Source: Candolleomyces eurysporus
Lineage: Eukaryota; Basidiomycota; Agaricomycetes; Agaricales; Psathyrellaceae
Direction of reading: 5' to 3'
NCBI GenBank assembly: GCA_027579435.1
Contig: JANBPK010000822.1
Coordinates: forward strand, 37,517 to 101,516
DNA: 64,000 bases
The position numbers were made by a program, and so were the translations under genes. Below the pieces are notes generated by a model. It was not told the origin of the DNA, did not search any database, and worked only from the letters and a program-made list of their open reading frames with translations. Of this stretch, positions 22,227 through 33,803 are shown one piece after another (positions within the stretch are counted from its first letter, which is position 1; the number at the start of each line of letters is the position of its first letter).

Positions 22227-25200
22227 CTACCATTGGAACTGCGCCGGCTCTGCATAATCTTGCTGCGGCGCAGGATACGTTTNAAAGCTCGATGGCCCAG
22301 ACAAACCTAGAAGATCAAACCCATCCACGGCCTGAAACGATTCGGGAAACTGGCGACCATCAGGAGGATTATTACCGAGCGCCTCCACATTCGAAATATA
22401 CTGGCCCCAATCATCCAAACTAAAGAATGGTCAGCACGTTGGACAGGACCGCCGAATTTATTCACTTACCCGTATGTTGTCGGAACACCCGTCCAAAGTG
22501 CAGCGCCTGGGAGATCCAGCAGACCGTTTCCAGCCGTTCCCGACATTGAGGTGTCTGCTATCGACCCGGAAGACCAGTCCGAGGGTGAGTCGTGTCAACC
22601 AAACCGAGCAATCACGTTCAACTCACCTGGCCAAGAGGAGTCAATAGTTGACAGGTCAGTCGACTGAAGAGCCAAATCGGAAGCATTGTTCGTAGCCCAA
22701 TTGGTCGTAGGCTGAGAATGCAGTGCATGAGCAAACTGATTGTTCTGCAGTTCACCCAGCTGGCGTATTGAAGTCTGANTATATGGATCCTCCATNTGAT
22801 TGAACTCGGAGAATATCTGGCTGAGGTCGCCTCCATAAACAGGGAAATTGGTTGGTGGCTCCGTGCTTGAAGATCCCGAGATAGGTGGCGAATGCACAGT
22901 CTTNACATTGACTTGCGNGCCTGAGCTTTCTGCTGCTGACCCGCTTTTCACAAGGATCCTCCTTCCAAGATTTGAGGGAATCCCAATCCCAGGACTAGAA
23001 TTCGAGTCCGACGAATAGACCGCTCCTTTCTCTGCACCNCGCTGGTCAGTATATTCGGTGAGAGCATCGTGAGGCCGTTTCGCCGTTCTGGTGAACGCCG
23101 ACTCTGGGAACCCTCCAATGGACGCCATCGCGGTCAAAAGGTCACTACAACTGTGTTCAGTCTCGAGTCGGAAGAAAAGGCCGTTAGACAAACCAGAATC
23201 GTCCAGCGGAATGCCACCTAGAAGTTCATGAGTATCGAACGCCATGATAGATGAACTAACCTACCGCAGCTCAAACGTCTTCAAAACCTCGATGCACGTA
23301 TACACATTCTTCAATTCCTTGGCTTCGTTTGCCATCGCCGATCCCATCCGCCTTGCCCTCCATATGTTAAGAACTAGCACCAAGCCAGACGAAAACAANG
23401 CCATCTATACCCAATTTTTCGTTACGGGAGCTCGAAGNAACGACTGTTTAGAACACGTACATGAATCTGCGGAGCNGGTATGAGTCCCTTCCGCGCATGN
23501 GTCGCTGCAGTCTTAATACACGCTCTGGCCGCNTTCGTGCAGATCGCCAAGGACGTGAGAGCGAGCGAAGGATCGCTGCGTGAGACCACGAACGGACGNT
23601 GCAGGAGAATCTGAGTGTAATTGTACAAAGTGGACATGACTGCAGATTGGTCGATGAATTGCCCCTCTGGGCGATTGCANTCCCAACGCACTNGNCAGAG
23701 ATTTAGAAGGTTGCATANTNNGGGCAAACGCAAAGTNGCTACGATGACTTACGATGCTCAGGTAGGTCATCCCGCCAAGCGTTGAGCGCAGAATCGATAT
23801 TGGCAAGTGACGTTCTATCCCGCTCTTCNTCTGAAACACCAGGTGGGGGGTCAGGGCGCCTTGCGGAATACTAGTAGGGTCAAAGTGAGTCAACNCGCAA
23901 ATTGCAGTATGATCCGACGACCTACAAAGGCTTTTCTCAACGAATAGTGGATTTGCACCAGTCTGATAATATGAGAGAAAAACGAGACCCTTGACGGTAT
24001 ACCAGGAGGCTGCTTAAACGCAAGTTCAGGGTCGGGATGCTCCCAGTACTCGTCATCACACTCTACAGGCATTTCCACGTCGATGCTGAAGCTCGGGTTA
24101 GCAGCCGCTGAAAGGGTACGGAAAGGATATGGACTTACTCGTTTAGGTCAATGGCAGACGGTCTACCAATGGCTGCAGAGGTCACGGAATCTGCTATAAA
24201 CAACATCCAAAACACCCGGTTACGGAGCTCCCTTTCAACGGTAGGTTTCGTCGCAGCGCCCTTTCTGTTGAGCCCAATGTCCTGGGCTGCTCTGATACCA
24301 AAACCAACGTAATACCAGCATTTCTCGGGGGTTGATGAACCTAGGAGGTAGAGAATGACAAGCTTATAAAAGAATTAACGAAGAGCAGTTTTCAACGAGT
24401 GAAATGGACGTACACACAATGCCTGCATATCATACAGGGTTGGTGCATGTAGGCACGATTCCGGGAAAACTCTCATTTGACGGAACCATTTGAAGCCGTT
24501 ACTATGCAATGAGGTCGTCCCTTCCAAAAGAACGCGAGGATCGCTGGAGAACCGTGCTCCAAGAGCACATAAACCTACAACTACCCCTCCAATTCCGGGG
24601 TCCGAAAGATGCTTTCCTTCCTTGATCCATCTCTCCACGGTGGGGCGATGCAATAACGGAAGGAGGAAATTGCAGTTATTGAAGTGGAGTCGAATGAGCT
24701 CGTCCAGCAGGTCGGGTTCGGGGAAGTCGAAAGGACTGTCGTCGGGAGGCGGTGCCTGCTCCCACTACACCTTCAAGTTAGTCCAACATGAATCGCCCAA
24801 ACGTCCGAATGACGTACCGGGAGAACAGACCAATACTCAGGCCGCAGGTACTGCTTGATTGCCATACCACTACGCTGGCACGTAAAGTCATTTGTATGAA
24901 TCTGGTTCAACTCTTGGGTTATGTCAAAGAGACCGACACTACTCGAGGCACCAATGAAACGATCCGTGGCGTCAGTGAGCACCAAGGAGCGTCTCAAGTT
25001 ATCAGCAAGCGCGGTTTCAAAATCTTTGTCTTCCAATCCTGCTTCTGAAGCTTCATTCTTGTTTGCTGGCACGGGGGTTGGACTCAGAGGTGTAGAAATC
25101 GTCGTCGGCACTTGGGGGGCTGGCGTGCAAGTGGAAATGCAGCTCTCGAGGCTCCTAGCATAACGTGCGACAACCACCAAGGTCTCCCGTAGGAGAGCAA

Positions 25201-25751
25201 TACTGTCCGGCAGCTGTGACCCAGACAGGACCTTCTTCAGTAATGGGTCCATCTTCGCCCTCAGGTCGACAATGGACTCTGTTTGCGAGAAAACCGTGAC
25301 AGGAACCTTCTTCCTTGATTATGTGCAAGTGACAGAGGTGAGCGTTACTCTGAAACAATATTCCACACGACAGCACATGCCTGGACGCCTGCTGCTCCTT
25401 TTTCTTTGGAAGCGCCGTCAGCAAATGACGCGTTTGTTTTGCGAGCCGACTGTCAATCCTCACCTGAGTCATGAAGATACGAGTGCATTCAGCGCCGAAT
25501 GTCGTGCAATTGGTACATTTCTGCCCTGGTCTCTCAGCGGAGTCGCCTGGAGCAACAACGATTTAGGAAGCAAGGTATGTGAATTGAGTCAGAACAGCAT
25601 ACAACGAACTGCGGGCGAAATTTCAGCTGGTTCTATGCGTTCAACACGAAATTTACCGACTTTTCTTGTGCCTACATACATCGCAGGCGCCATGTAGCCT
25701 TCTCCGCTTCGTTGAGGGCCCTGTTTCGTTCGAGGACGACATCGAGGTCAT
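22227..25751 (-). CDS. Zn2Cys6 fungal transcription factor, array member 2
   Basis: It starts MTSMSSSNETGPSTKRRRLH at 25751 (a second ATG at 25742 is possible). The zinc cluster is CDVCRHKKIRCDSAERPGQ followed by KCTNC and ECTR; all six Cys are present. It depends on a 6-nt exon at 25603-25608. The middle has MDPLLKKVLSGSQ, DRFIGASSSVGL, a fungal_trans domain with HRPTVERWIKEGKHL, and CDDEYWEHPDPELAFKQP. The C-terminus carries a divergent copy of the array motif (YGGDLSQIF, IRQLGELQ) and MDDWGQYISNVEALG before the stop at 22227. Many Ns lie at 22.7-23.9 kb, where the frame can still be followed. Compared with member 1 the C-terminal motif is the most diverged of the five. Confidence 0.85.
25603..25608 (-). 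other. Six-nucleotide micro-exon of regulator 2
   Basis: The coding strand reads TTCGTT between a GCAG acceptor and a GTATGC donor, in the same codon phase as in the other four regulators. It completes Lys-Ile-Arg-Cys. Confidence 0.75.
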
Positions 25752-25976
25752 GGTAGGTCGTCGGGGTCGACGTCAGAGCCTCGCACGATTGTCCAAATTT
25801 ATGAAATTGGGATCTATCACCTGCCTCGTGCGGATAAGATAATGCGCAGCAATCCACGTAATCTAACTGACATTTGGCACGATCGAACCACAGGCAATAT
25901 GTATACCAATTCTCAGTATGTATCTGCTACAAAAAANTCTGCTGCTTCATTTGAATCCGCTCGCTCCATTACACGA

Positions 25977-28900
25977 TCACCACGGAAACGCGGGATCAGG
26001 TCCGGCCTGGTCGCTTACGCCAGTCATGAAGCCGAAATTGATTCCTTGGACGGGCGCCGCTTGCGAAGTCGTATTCTGGTGGTACTGCTGCGTAGGGATA
26101 GTATTGAGGGTGTTCACATTTGATATATAGCTTCCCCACTCGTCCATGCTGAATTTTCAAAACAACGTCAATCACTATCGCTTTCGAACTGGATGGAGAG
26201 GAGGTGGTTATAGACGCACTTGTAAGTTGAAGGCACATCAACCCAAAGAGCTGCACCCTGTGGGTCCAAAACACTACTTCCAAAGTCGAACATTGGTGCT
26301 TCTGTACGATATACGGTTGAGCCATCCGTGGAGCGACAGAGGAAGAAAACTTACGTTGAAGAGGAGCTGCTTTTGGCGCCGTCGAAGACGGTCCAATCGA
26401 CCCAACATCCAACCCAGCACTTGCTGTAAGGACCGACGTTGAAGACGACGGGGGATGGGGCACATCGAACGAGGTCGGCGCCAACGAATCCACAAACAAA
26501 TTATCAACAGAGCTCATGTCCTGAATATGTAGACCAGTTCCGGCAGCCACACTCTGGCCACCACTGTTTGCAGTCTGATCCCACAGCGCCTGCAGCTCGT
26601 CGAGCTGCTGTTTCCACGTCGCATCGTAACTATGGTTTGCTTCATCAAAGAGAGGGAACGGTTTGCTGAGATCACTGCTGTAAAGGGGTATGGCATCGAG
26701 CAGTGCGTCGGGCCTGGCGGATTCAAATTGGGCGGAGATAGTTGGAGCGGGTGCTTGTTTTTCGACAGAAGCACCAGTATTTCCATGGGTTTGTGAACTT
26801 CCTTGAGAATCTGGGCTATCGGCCAATGAAGTTTTAGGAGCTGTGCTCGCCGCTGTCACCGGAGGTAAAGACCGTTGTTGTCGCGCAGCGGTTGGCTCAG
26901 CGTCGCACTCGCACTCCAGCGCTCGGTGACTTCGCCTCCTGGAGGTATTAGGGGACGATGTCTTCGGTTGCAGCCCCCCAAGTAGAAGTGAGGGCAATTA
27001 GAATGTCACGATACCTCCCCGCTGAATGCCACCTGATCAGAATATAATACGTGAGCATCGTCAAACATTCAACTTGAAGGGCAGCAAGAGCTACTCACCG
27101 ATCCTCGAACGTGCTCAAGACATTAATACATGTGTGCACCAATCCTATTTCTTTCGTTTCATCGATAACTGGGAAGCCTGTACGCCTTGATCCGCATATG
27201 TTTAGAATTAACATCAAAGCCGACGTAGCCAGAGCTTTCTACAATCGTCACCAACGTCGTCAGGTCAGGAGCGTTTTAGGGACGTGAGTGTCTTACCATG
27301 ATCTGAGGAGCAAACCTATGCCCCTTCTTCGACTGCGTTTCCATGATACGAATACAAGCCCTAGCTGCATTCGTGCAAATGGCCAGAGACGAGAACGCCA
27401 GAGCAGGGTGGTCTCGAGACGCGACAAATAGCCGGTGTGCCAGCATTTGAGTCGTGTAGTAAGTGCAGAATAGAGCAGCGGATTGGTCGAGTAAAGCTCC
27501 ATGTGAGTTAGTAGGGTCCCAACGTACTAAGAAGGGAGGATCATTCAGAGGTCAACACTGGAGAAGCAGAATGAGGTGCACATACAATGATCAGGCAGAG
27601 AGTCGACCCATTCGTTCAGCGCAGAGTCGAGGTTCGATAGCGACATTCTGTTCCATTCTTCCGCGGTGTATCCTGGGGGTGGTTCGGTAGGCTTCACGGA
27701 GTACTAAACAGTCTTCAGCGATCGTAGCTAATGATGCTCTTCCATATAAGAACTTACAAATGCTCGATGGGACTTGCAGTGGATCTGAAGTAACCTGAGT
27801 AGGGCACAAAAGTACGAGACTTTGGAGGGCATTCCAGGTGGCTGCTTGAACGCCTTCTCAGGATCGGCATTCTCCCAATATTCGTCGTCACATTCTATTG
27901 GCAAGTCCACGTCGAAGCTTAAATAATGCAGTGAGTAAGTACCTGGGAGCAGTCCAGTAGCATAACATGCGTACTCTGAGAGATGGATGGCAGGTGGTCG
28001 ACCGACTGCCGACGCAGTGATCGAATCCGAGAGCAAGAGGTGCCAAAAGATTCTCTTCCGGAGTTCGCCCTCGACAGTAGGCTTTGTGTTGCCATCCTTG
28101 TGATTAAGACCAATATCCTGGGCGGCCCTGATACCCAATCCAATCATGTACCAAGCTTTCTCTTGGGTCGAGGATCCTTGAACATAAGTGACGGCGAGCT
28201 GTTAACAAAACATAGTCAGTAACAGCAATGGATGATCAGTGGATAGGCGTACGCATAAGGCTTGCAGCTCATACAATGACGGTGCCCGCAAACTGAACTC
28301 TCCAAAGAGTCTGATCTGACGGAACCACTTGAAACCAGAACTATGAAGGGAGTTCGTCCCTTCCAGAAGAACTCGTTCATCGTTCGAGTAGCGCGCCCCT
28401 AGAGCACACATAGCTAGGGCCACGCCCGCAAACCCTGGATCAGAGAGATGGAGCCCTTCCTTCAATCCCCTATCAATCGTGGGACGATGCAGAAGGGGCA
28501 TATAAAAGTTGACGTTATCAAAGTACAGCTCCACCAACTTCTCGAGGAGGTCCGGTTCAGGGAAATCGAAAGGTCGATTGTCAGGTGGCGGTGCCTTTTC
28601 CCACTAACGAGGCCGATAAGCGAGGACGCGCGTCGAGGAGTGGTAGGGACGTACTGGGAGGACTTTCCAAAACACTGGCCGCATGTGCTGCTTTACTCCA
28701 CTCGCGGTCATGGCTTCCGACCGCTGGGATAAACCAGAGCCATTCGCATCTCCTCCAAAGTGTGCAACCTCTGAAGCCGCGCTATCTATGAGCGCAAAGC
28801 TGCTTGAAGGGCCAAAGAATCGGTCTCCGCTTCCCGAGAGGGCCATGGATCGCTTGAAGGTTTCAGACAGACTCTTGATCTCTTGCACCTCCTCCTTGAT

Positions 28901-29626
28901 AGTTATGTCAGGCTCTGGAGAAGAGTTTGACTCGGTGTTTTTGCTGGGGCTGCTGGAGTCTGTCGGTGGAGAGTGCGAAGATCGTTTGGACAAAGTACCT
29001 GGGGGAAGTGCAGCTTCGAGTGCCCTTGCGTACCGCGAGACGTTAACCAATGTTTCCCGTAGGAGAGTAAGGTTCGTCGTCTCCGCGTATGAGCCCGATA
29101 AAACTGTCGTTAGAAGTGGATCCATGGTTTCATGTAGTTGTGTCAAGCCGACTGGATGTGGGACGTCGCCTGCGCCAGAGTTGGCTCCCTTCCTGCTAAT
29201 AGGGTGTGAGGCTCTGCGAGCTTGATATCTTTAAAGGTAAGTACCTTGATGCTTGTTCCTTCTTCTGCAGATAGGGTCGTTTGAGAAGCAAGTTCTAAGT
29301 CCACGAGGCAAATGCGCTTGCTCTCACCTGAGTGGCAAAGAAATGGGTACATTGCGAGGCATTGGTCTCACAGTTTGTGCACGGTTTACCAGGCCTCTCT
29401 GCAGAGTCACCTTGAGGAAGCATTCAATGCGTTATCCTGTGAGAAGCGATAACAGAGAGCGTACAGCGGACTGAAAATGCGTTCAGAAACATCAAACATG
29501 AGCGACCTAGTGCGAATACTCACTCTTCTTGCGGCGACATATATCGCATGCACCATGTAATCTCCTTCGCTTCGTTTGGGATGGACCTTGATCGATTTGA
29601 AAGCGATACTGTATCTCAGAGGTCAT
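25977..29626 (-). CDS. Zn2Cys6 fungal transcription factor, array member 3
   Basis: It starts MTSEIQYRFQIDQGPSQTK at 29626. The zinc cluster CDICRRKKIRCDSAERPGK plus PCTNC and QCTH has all six ligands and uses a 6-nt exon at 29466-29471. Then come MDPLLTTVLSGSY, DRFFGPSSSFALI, a fungal_trans domain with LYFDNVNFYMPLLHRPTID, GIRAAQDIGLN and CDDEYWENADPEKAFKQP. The C-terminal region is rich in Ser/Pro and has PLYSSDLSKPFPLF and WKQQLDELQALW. The last exon begins MDEWGSYISNVNTL and ends PAFPW at 25977. It lies only 225 bases downstream of the regulator 2 start. A nuclear regulator of unknown targets. Confidence 0.88.
29466..29471 (-). other. Six-nucleotide micro-exon of regulator 3
   Basis: The coding strand reads TCCGCT, flanked by TTTCAG and GTACGC. 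It completes the Lys-Ile-Arg-Cys codons of the zinc cluster. Confidence 0.8.
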
Positions 29627-30890
29627 GGTGGTCGTGGTGAGAGTTTGAGAGCAGCGATCAACCCTGATTATGAACTGTTAAAGCCAGCGCCTATCTGAGC
29701 GTGAGTATATGAGCCGGGACCGGAGGCCGGGTTTTGTGGCGCGAATTGGTACCCACGGGTACGTCAACCTGAAAGACAGCCTGAGGGATGAGGAACTCAC
29801 CAGGTCGAAAGGCTGACCGTGAGGGTAAGAACATGGAGGGAAGAAGAAAAAAGAGAGCAGCACAGCTGGGATTCATGTCATACTGGCCCAAACTCGAAGC
29901 AGCGGGAGGAGGAGAAACACCAATAACGCGGCAACTTGAGCAGTTTTGAGGCAATGTTCGATTTCGTGCAGCTAGAAAATCTACTTCTATTATCAATTCC
30001 TAATGGAGCGCAGGACAGCCCTTTGACATGTTGACGACAGCCTGAGAAAAGCCAAGCCACGACAGCTCAGTACACAGTTTCAGCATAGGCTCTACACTGC
30101 TAAGATCCAGCATTTCTGCGGTCTGCGAGAGGTGTGCAAAACGGATCCAAAACAGTCTTAGCTTCTGAAAGGCCTCTTGAGATGCGAAAAAGACGATGAT
30201 TTGCGTATCGTCTCCCCCAAAGTGCCAGAATATGCGTATTGCGGCTGAAAAAGACAATAATCGCATTTTGTATCACATTCTAGCCCAATACATGCAGAGC
30301 AGTATCAAAGCTTTCTAATCAAAAGATACGTTTTGCAACGATCTTGCCAAACGCAGGAAGCCGGATCCCAGCAGTGCTACATATTTATAAGACGGACCGT
30401 ATTTGGTCGTCTTGACGGGAAACTCTGCTGAGCCAGCACGTAACTCTTTCGTTACTTTGAATTGAATGAACTACGCTGATGAGTAACATATACCACCTTC
30501 TAAGCCTGTTATCACGCGGTGGAATCCTTTGATTCTTCCTAACTCTTCTCTTTCTTCACTCCATCCCATCAAACCAATCGCTTCTGTAGGTCGATCATGG
30601 TTCTTCTGATCCTAGTACCTTCTTCGTGGCTTCCTCCCACTCGAGAGAACTGCATTGAATACATCAGCACCCCCTTAATCAAGCCAACCCAGGTGTAGGT
30701 GCGTGTGAGGGTGTGTGGGTGTAGTTTCGATGACGCTTCGAACTCTTCGAAACATGAATTTGTTCACGGAACCTAAAATCCCACCCGAAAGCGCCGGCTC
30801 TTTCAAGAATCCTATATCTTTGTGGCTCCGACACCAATCAGTCCCTCCTGTTGCTACTTACCCCATTTCAAGGGGCACTCTAACTCTAAC
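29627..30890. other. Intergenic region with an LTR-end-like fragment
   Basis: The first bases should be the regulator 3 promoter. At about 29765-29845 there is a stretch (GACAGCCTGAGG, then CAGGTCGAAAGGCTGA, then GTGAGGGTAAGAACATGG) that resembles the end of the LTR-like sequence at 33060-33140, in the same direction. From about 30590 the text is similar to 33590-33800, which is the 5' flank of the second DUF6533-type gene. No gene is recognised at 29900-30590. Confidence 0.5.
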
Positions 30891-32695
30891 ATGGATGAAT
30901 CCGCCATCATTGACCTGGGTGATGAAGTTCGCAGTATATATCTTTCGAACGCAAGTTGAAATTGCCACGATCTTGGATTACAGTCCCTGACCTCGTTTCC
31001 CATCTCGTTTAGTCCTTCCTCTGTGCGTTCTCCGAAGCCATTCGTCTGCCTCGCATGAATTTATACACCTCCAGTTTCAGGCTGTGTTGTATTTGTTCGT
31101 GCTTTGGCGGCCCCACATAATCGTATCTCGAGCCGACTGTTGAATGTTACAGATTCTGGATTATCTAGACACCATAGAAGTAGAGGCGAGTTATTGAGTG
31201 TTCAGGTTATGATACCGTTCTCACCGTTGCCACACCATGGCAGGTTGGGTACATCTGGAGGGAGTCATGGAAGCCGGGGAAGTTCCTCTTCCTCCTCTCG
31301 AGATACTTCGCTGCTACAGCCATTCCGATTCTCATCTACGGTCAGGATGTCGTATACGGATTTTNNAAGCTTGTTGGCTGACTTTTTTCTTGTCTAGCTA
31401 CATGTGCTAACGCCAATATGATCTCATCACCGAAAGTTCGTCCCAGTTCTCTGGTTCACCACACTTAAGATTCATGACCAATTATATCTTACAGACATAC
31501 TTTATACTCGATGTGTTGCAGAATGGTGAATTTTCCTTCTGGAATAACAGATGTGCTGATGATGACCTGTGAATCGTGGTGCGCAGTTATCGTCCTACTC
31601 TTGATCTACATTCCAACTGGTGAATTCCGGGCTCAATTCACACATGAAATTCGCTGATTTTCTAAACCGAATGCCTCACTCAAGGAATGCAATTTTTATG
31701 CCTTTACGCACTGCTCGGGGCCAGGAGAAGACACGGAATTATCATTGCGACCATGTTCACGGTACGGATGAAGTTCGAATTCCTTGTGTGCATCGCAATT
31801 TCTCTTACTCAATCCTCCGCCCTAGGCGATGCTTACAGTGTCGTGCGCTTTAATGGGAAGCTACCTATCCGTCGCGTATGGTATAAATGCCAATTATTTT
31901 GCCTCTTGCGAAGGGATCTGACATACAAGGCACGTAGCGACGCCCTCTCTACTTCCAACTCTCTACCCGTTCGATCTTTTCTATCCAAACTCAATATATC
32001 GCATCGTTGCAAATTATTGGGTGTTGGCCCGGGAGTCTTGTGCGTTGATTAATTCCTATCTCCGACCCGGCAAGCTGAAGAGCGACTTCTAGGCATATTC
32101 CTTTTTTCAGTTTTTGTTCTCTACAGGCGTTATCGACGCTACTTTTGGTGGAATCGCCCGGCCTCGGTGTGGACTCGGAATCCTTCAATCATCACAATCA
32201 TTCAACGCGACGGCCTTTTGTATTATTTTGCGATTCTTGGTAGGCTGATCTCTGAATTGAACCCAGAAAGTTTGCGTGTTCTGATTCCGGGGGATCTCCA
32301 ACCCAGGTACAGCTTTGTTCACGACTATCAAATATGCACCTGAGTTTCCGGTGAGTGCGTAAGGTCCTCGTGTTCCTCGAGCACCGTTACTGACGTCCTT
32401 GGCAAGGCTGAACTCGGGTCAGTGTCAGATCTAGAAGCAATCTGCAGCGTTCTGACGCTATAACAGCGGACTCACCGTTTTATTTCCGACACTCTTGGCC
32501 AACAGACTCTTCTTGGATCTGAGGCAAAGCAACAGCGCTGAGACTCAATCCGCTGTTTCGGGCATTATTTTCGCCAGGGTTGGGACGGAATGGGAGATTG
32601 ACGATCAAGTGGAGGGACCACAGCAAGTTCTAACTGCGGAACAAGTTAGCGTCACGGCCCGTAGCGAGAACTCGGGGGTTGATCAGATCAGGTAA
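30891..32695 (+). CDS. DUF6533-type multi-pass membrane protein, tandem copy 1
   Basis: The first four exons can be placed by comparison with copy 2: 30891-30950, about 31080, up to 31185, and 31244-31340. They code YLSN, then AVLYLF, then ILDYLDTIEVE, then VGYIWRESWKPGKFLFLLSRYF, which is the typical N-terminal DUF6533 signature of basidiomycete seven-helix proteins. Later pieces include the LCLYALLGAR helix start, FLVCIAISLTQSSALGDAY and the C-terminal ANRLFLDLRQSNSAE. The stop is at 32693-32695. The donors after exon 1 (GCAAGT) and exon 3 (GCGAGT) are GC instead of GT. Several middle exons cannot be joined with certainty and one N pair is present. The gene may be intact with rare GC-AG introns or may be decaying. 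Function unknown. Confidence 0.55.
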
Positions 32696-33140
32696 ATAGA
32701 CTAATAGAGAGATTTTGGGAAGATATAGTGAGAGATAGGGAAAGAAGTGATACTTTGGAAACTAGAATGACACAATTGTCAATCCTAGTTTCCGAGGGCG
32801 CTGGCGGTCTCCGGCGCTAGCTCGGGAGTCCGCCTTGAGCGGTCAGTCGAGAAACCCACAATCCCGCTGGGAACTCTCCAGCAGGCCAGGGAGGGATATC
32901 TAGGAGATCGCGAGTGTATGCCGTCGTTCTAGTGGTGGAGCGGAAGCAAGGAGTAGGGAAAGTTAGGGTCAGGCGCGCGGGCGCTTGGAGGCAGGGCGTG
33001 ACGTACACACGCGCAAACACGCGCGCCTCCTCTACTTATATTTGTGTCCGCGGCCCAACCCTGAAGACAGCCTGAAGGAGAGCAGGGATTCGGAACGAGG
33101 AACCTACCAGGTTGAAGGGCTGAGCGTGAGGGTAACAACA
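32680..33140. mobile_element. Possible solo LTR or LTR remnant
   Basis: About 460 bases beginning TGATCAGATC and ending GGTAACAACA. They contain a TATA-like CTTATATTTG at about 33037 and GC-rich low-complexity text. Its last 80 bases resemble 29765-29845. The end of copy 1 of the DUF6533-type gene runs into it, while copy 2 lacks it. I see no convincing target-site duplication and no coding remnants, so both the ends and the class are uncertain. Confidence 0.4.
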
Positions 33141-33803
33141 TGGAAAGTATTGTAAGGAGGACGATTAATCTGCTGTAGACTCATTCGGGGTTCCGCTGTG
33201 CTCCGCGCCAAAACCAACTGACGAGAGAAGCGATACAAGACCCTCCCAAGCTATTGCAATTTATGAATAGATTTGTGTCATGTGATCACGACCCGAGTTT
33301 TCAGAGCCTGAAGGACGAGCCAGACATCCATCTGTGCAGTCCGTGAGTCGATTTTCACCCCGATCTTGCACTGGCTATTCCTTCGGTGCTGTTGTCAATC
33401 GCTTCTCAAGCTCCCGGCCATCCAATCATGGCCAAGGCTCTGATGATCTCAGTATCATCTTCGCGGCTTCATTGCCCTCAAAAGCAGGCTATTCGTTCTG
33501 CGGTGTTTTCAGTCGCTTCTCTAAGCCACAGTCATCCGATCATGATTCTGATAATCTTAAAATCATCCTCGCAGCTTCATCGCCCTCGAAAAAGCTGCAT
33601 TGAAGACATCAGCGCCCAACTCATCAAGTCACCTCAGGTGTTCTGACAACGCTTCGGACTCTTCGATACACAACTTCGTTCACGGACTAAATCCCACAGC
33701 ACAGCACCAACTCTTCCAAGATTCCTATATATTTGGGGCTCTGAGGCTAGTCGATGCCTCCCATTGACACTGAACTTATTTCAGAGGGCGCTTCAACTCT
33801 ACC
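33141..33803. promoter_or_regulatory. Upstream region of DUF6533-type copy 2
   Basis: Non-coding. It contains the tandem duplication at 33373-33596 and then about 200 bases similar to the 5' flank of copy 1 (30640-30840), including AACTTCGTTCACGGA-like text and a TATATATTTG string at 33725. Confidence 0.45.
33373..33596 (+). repeat. Two-unit tandem repeat of about 110 bp
   Basis: Unit 1 (33373-33487) and unit 2 (33488-33596) both begin GGCTATTC, continue with GTCAATCGCTTCTC or TCAGTCGCTTCTC and CATCCAATCATG or CATCCGATCATG, and end GCTTCATTGCCCTC or GCTTCATCGCCCTC. The two units have diverged by point changes and small gaps, so the duplication is not recent. Confidence 0.75.

Noticed and set aside
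32680..33140. Complete LTR retrotransposon
   Set aside because: No reverse transcriptase, integrase or gag remnants and no second full LTR are seen; at most a solo LTR or remnant.
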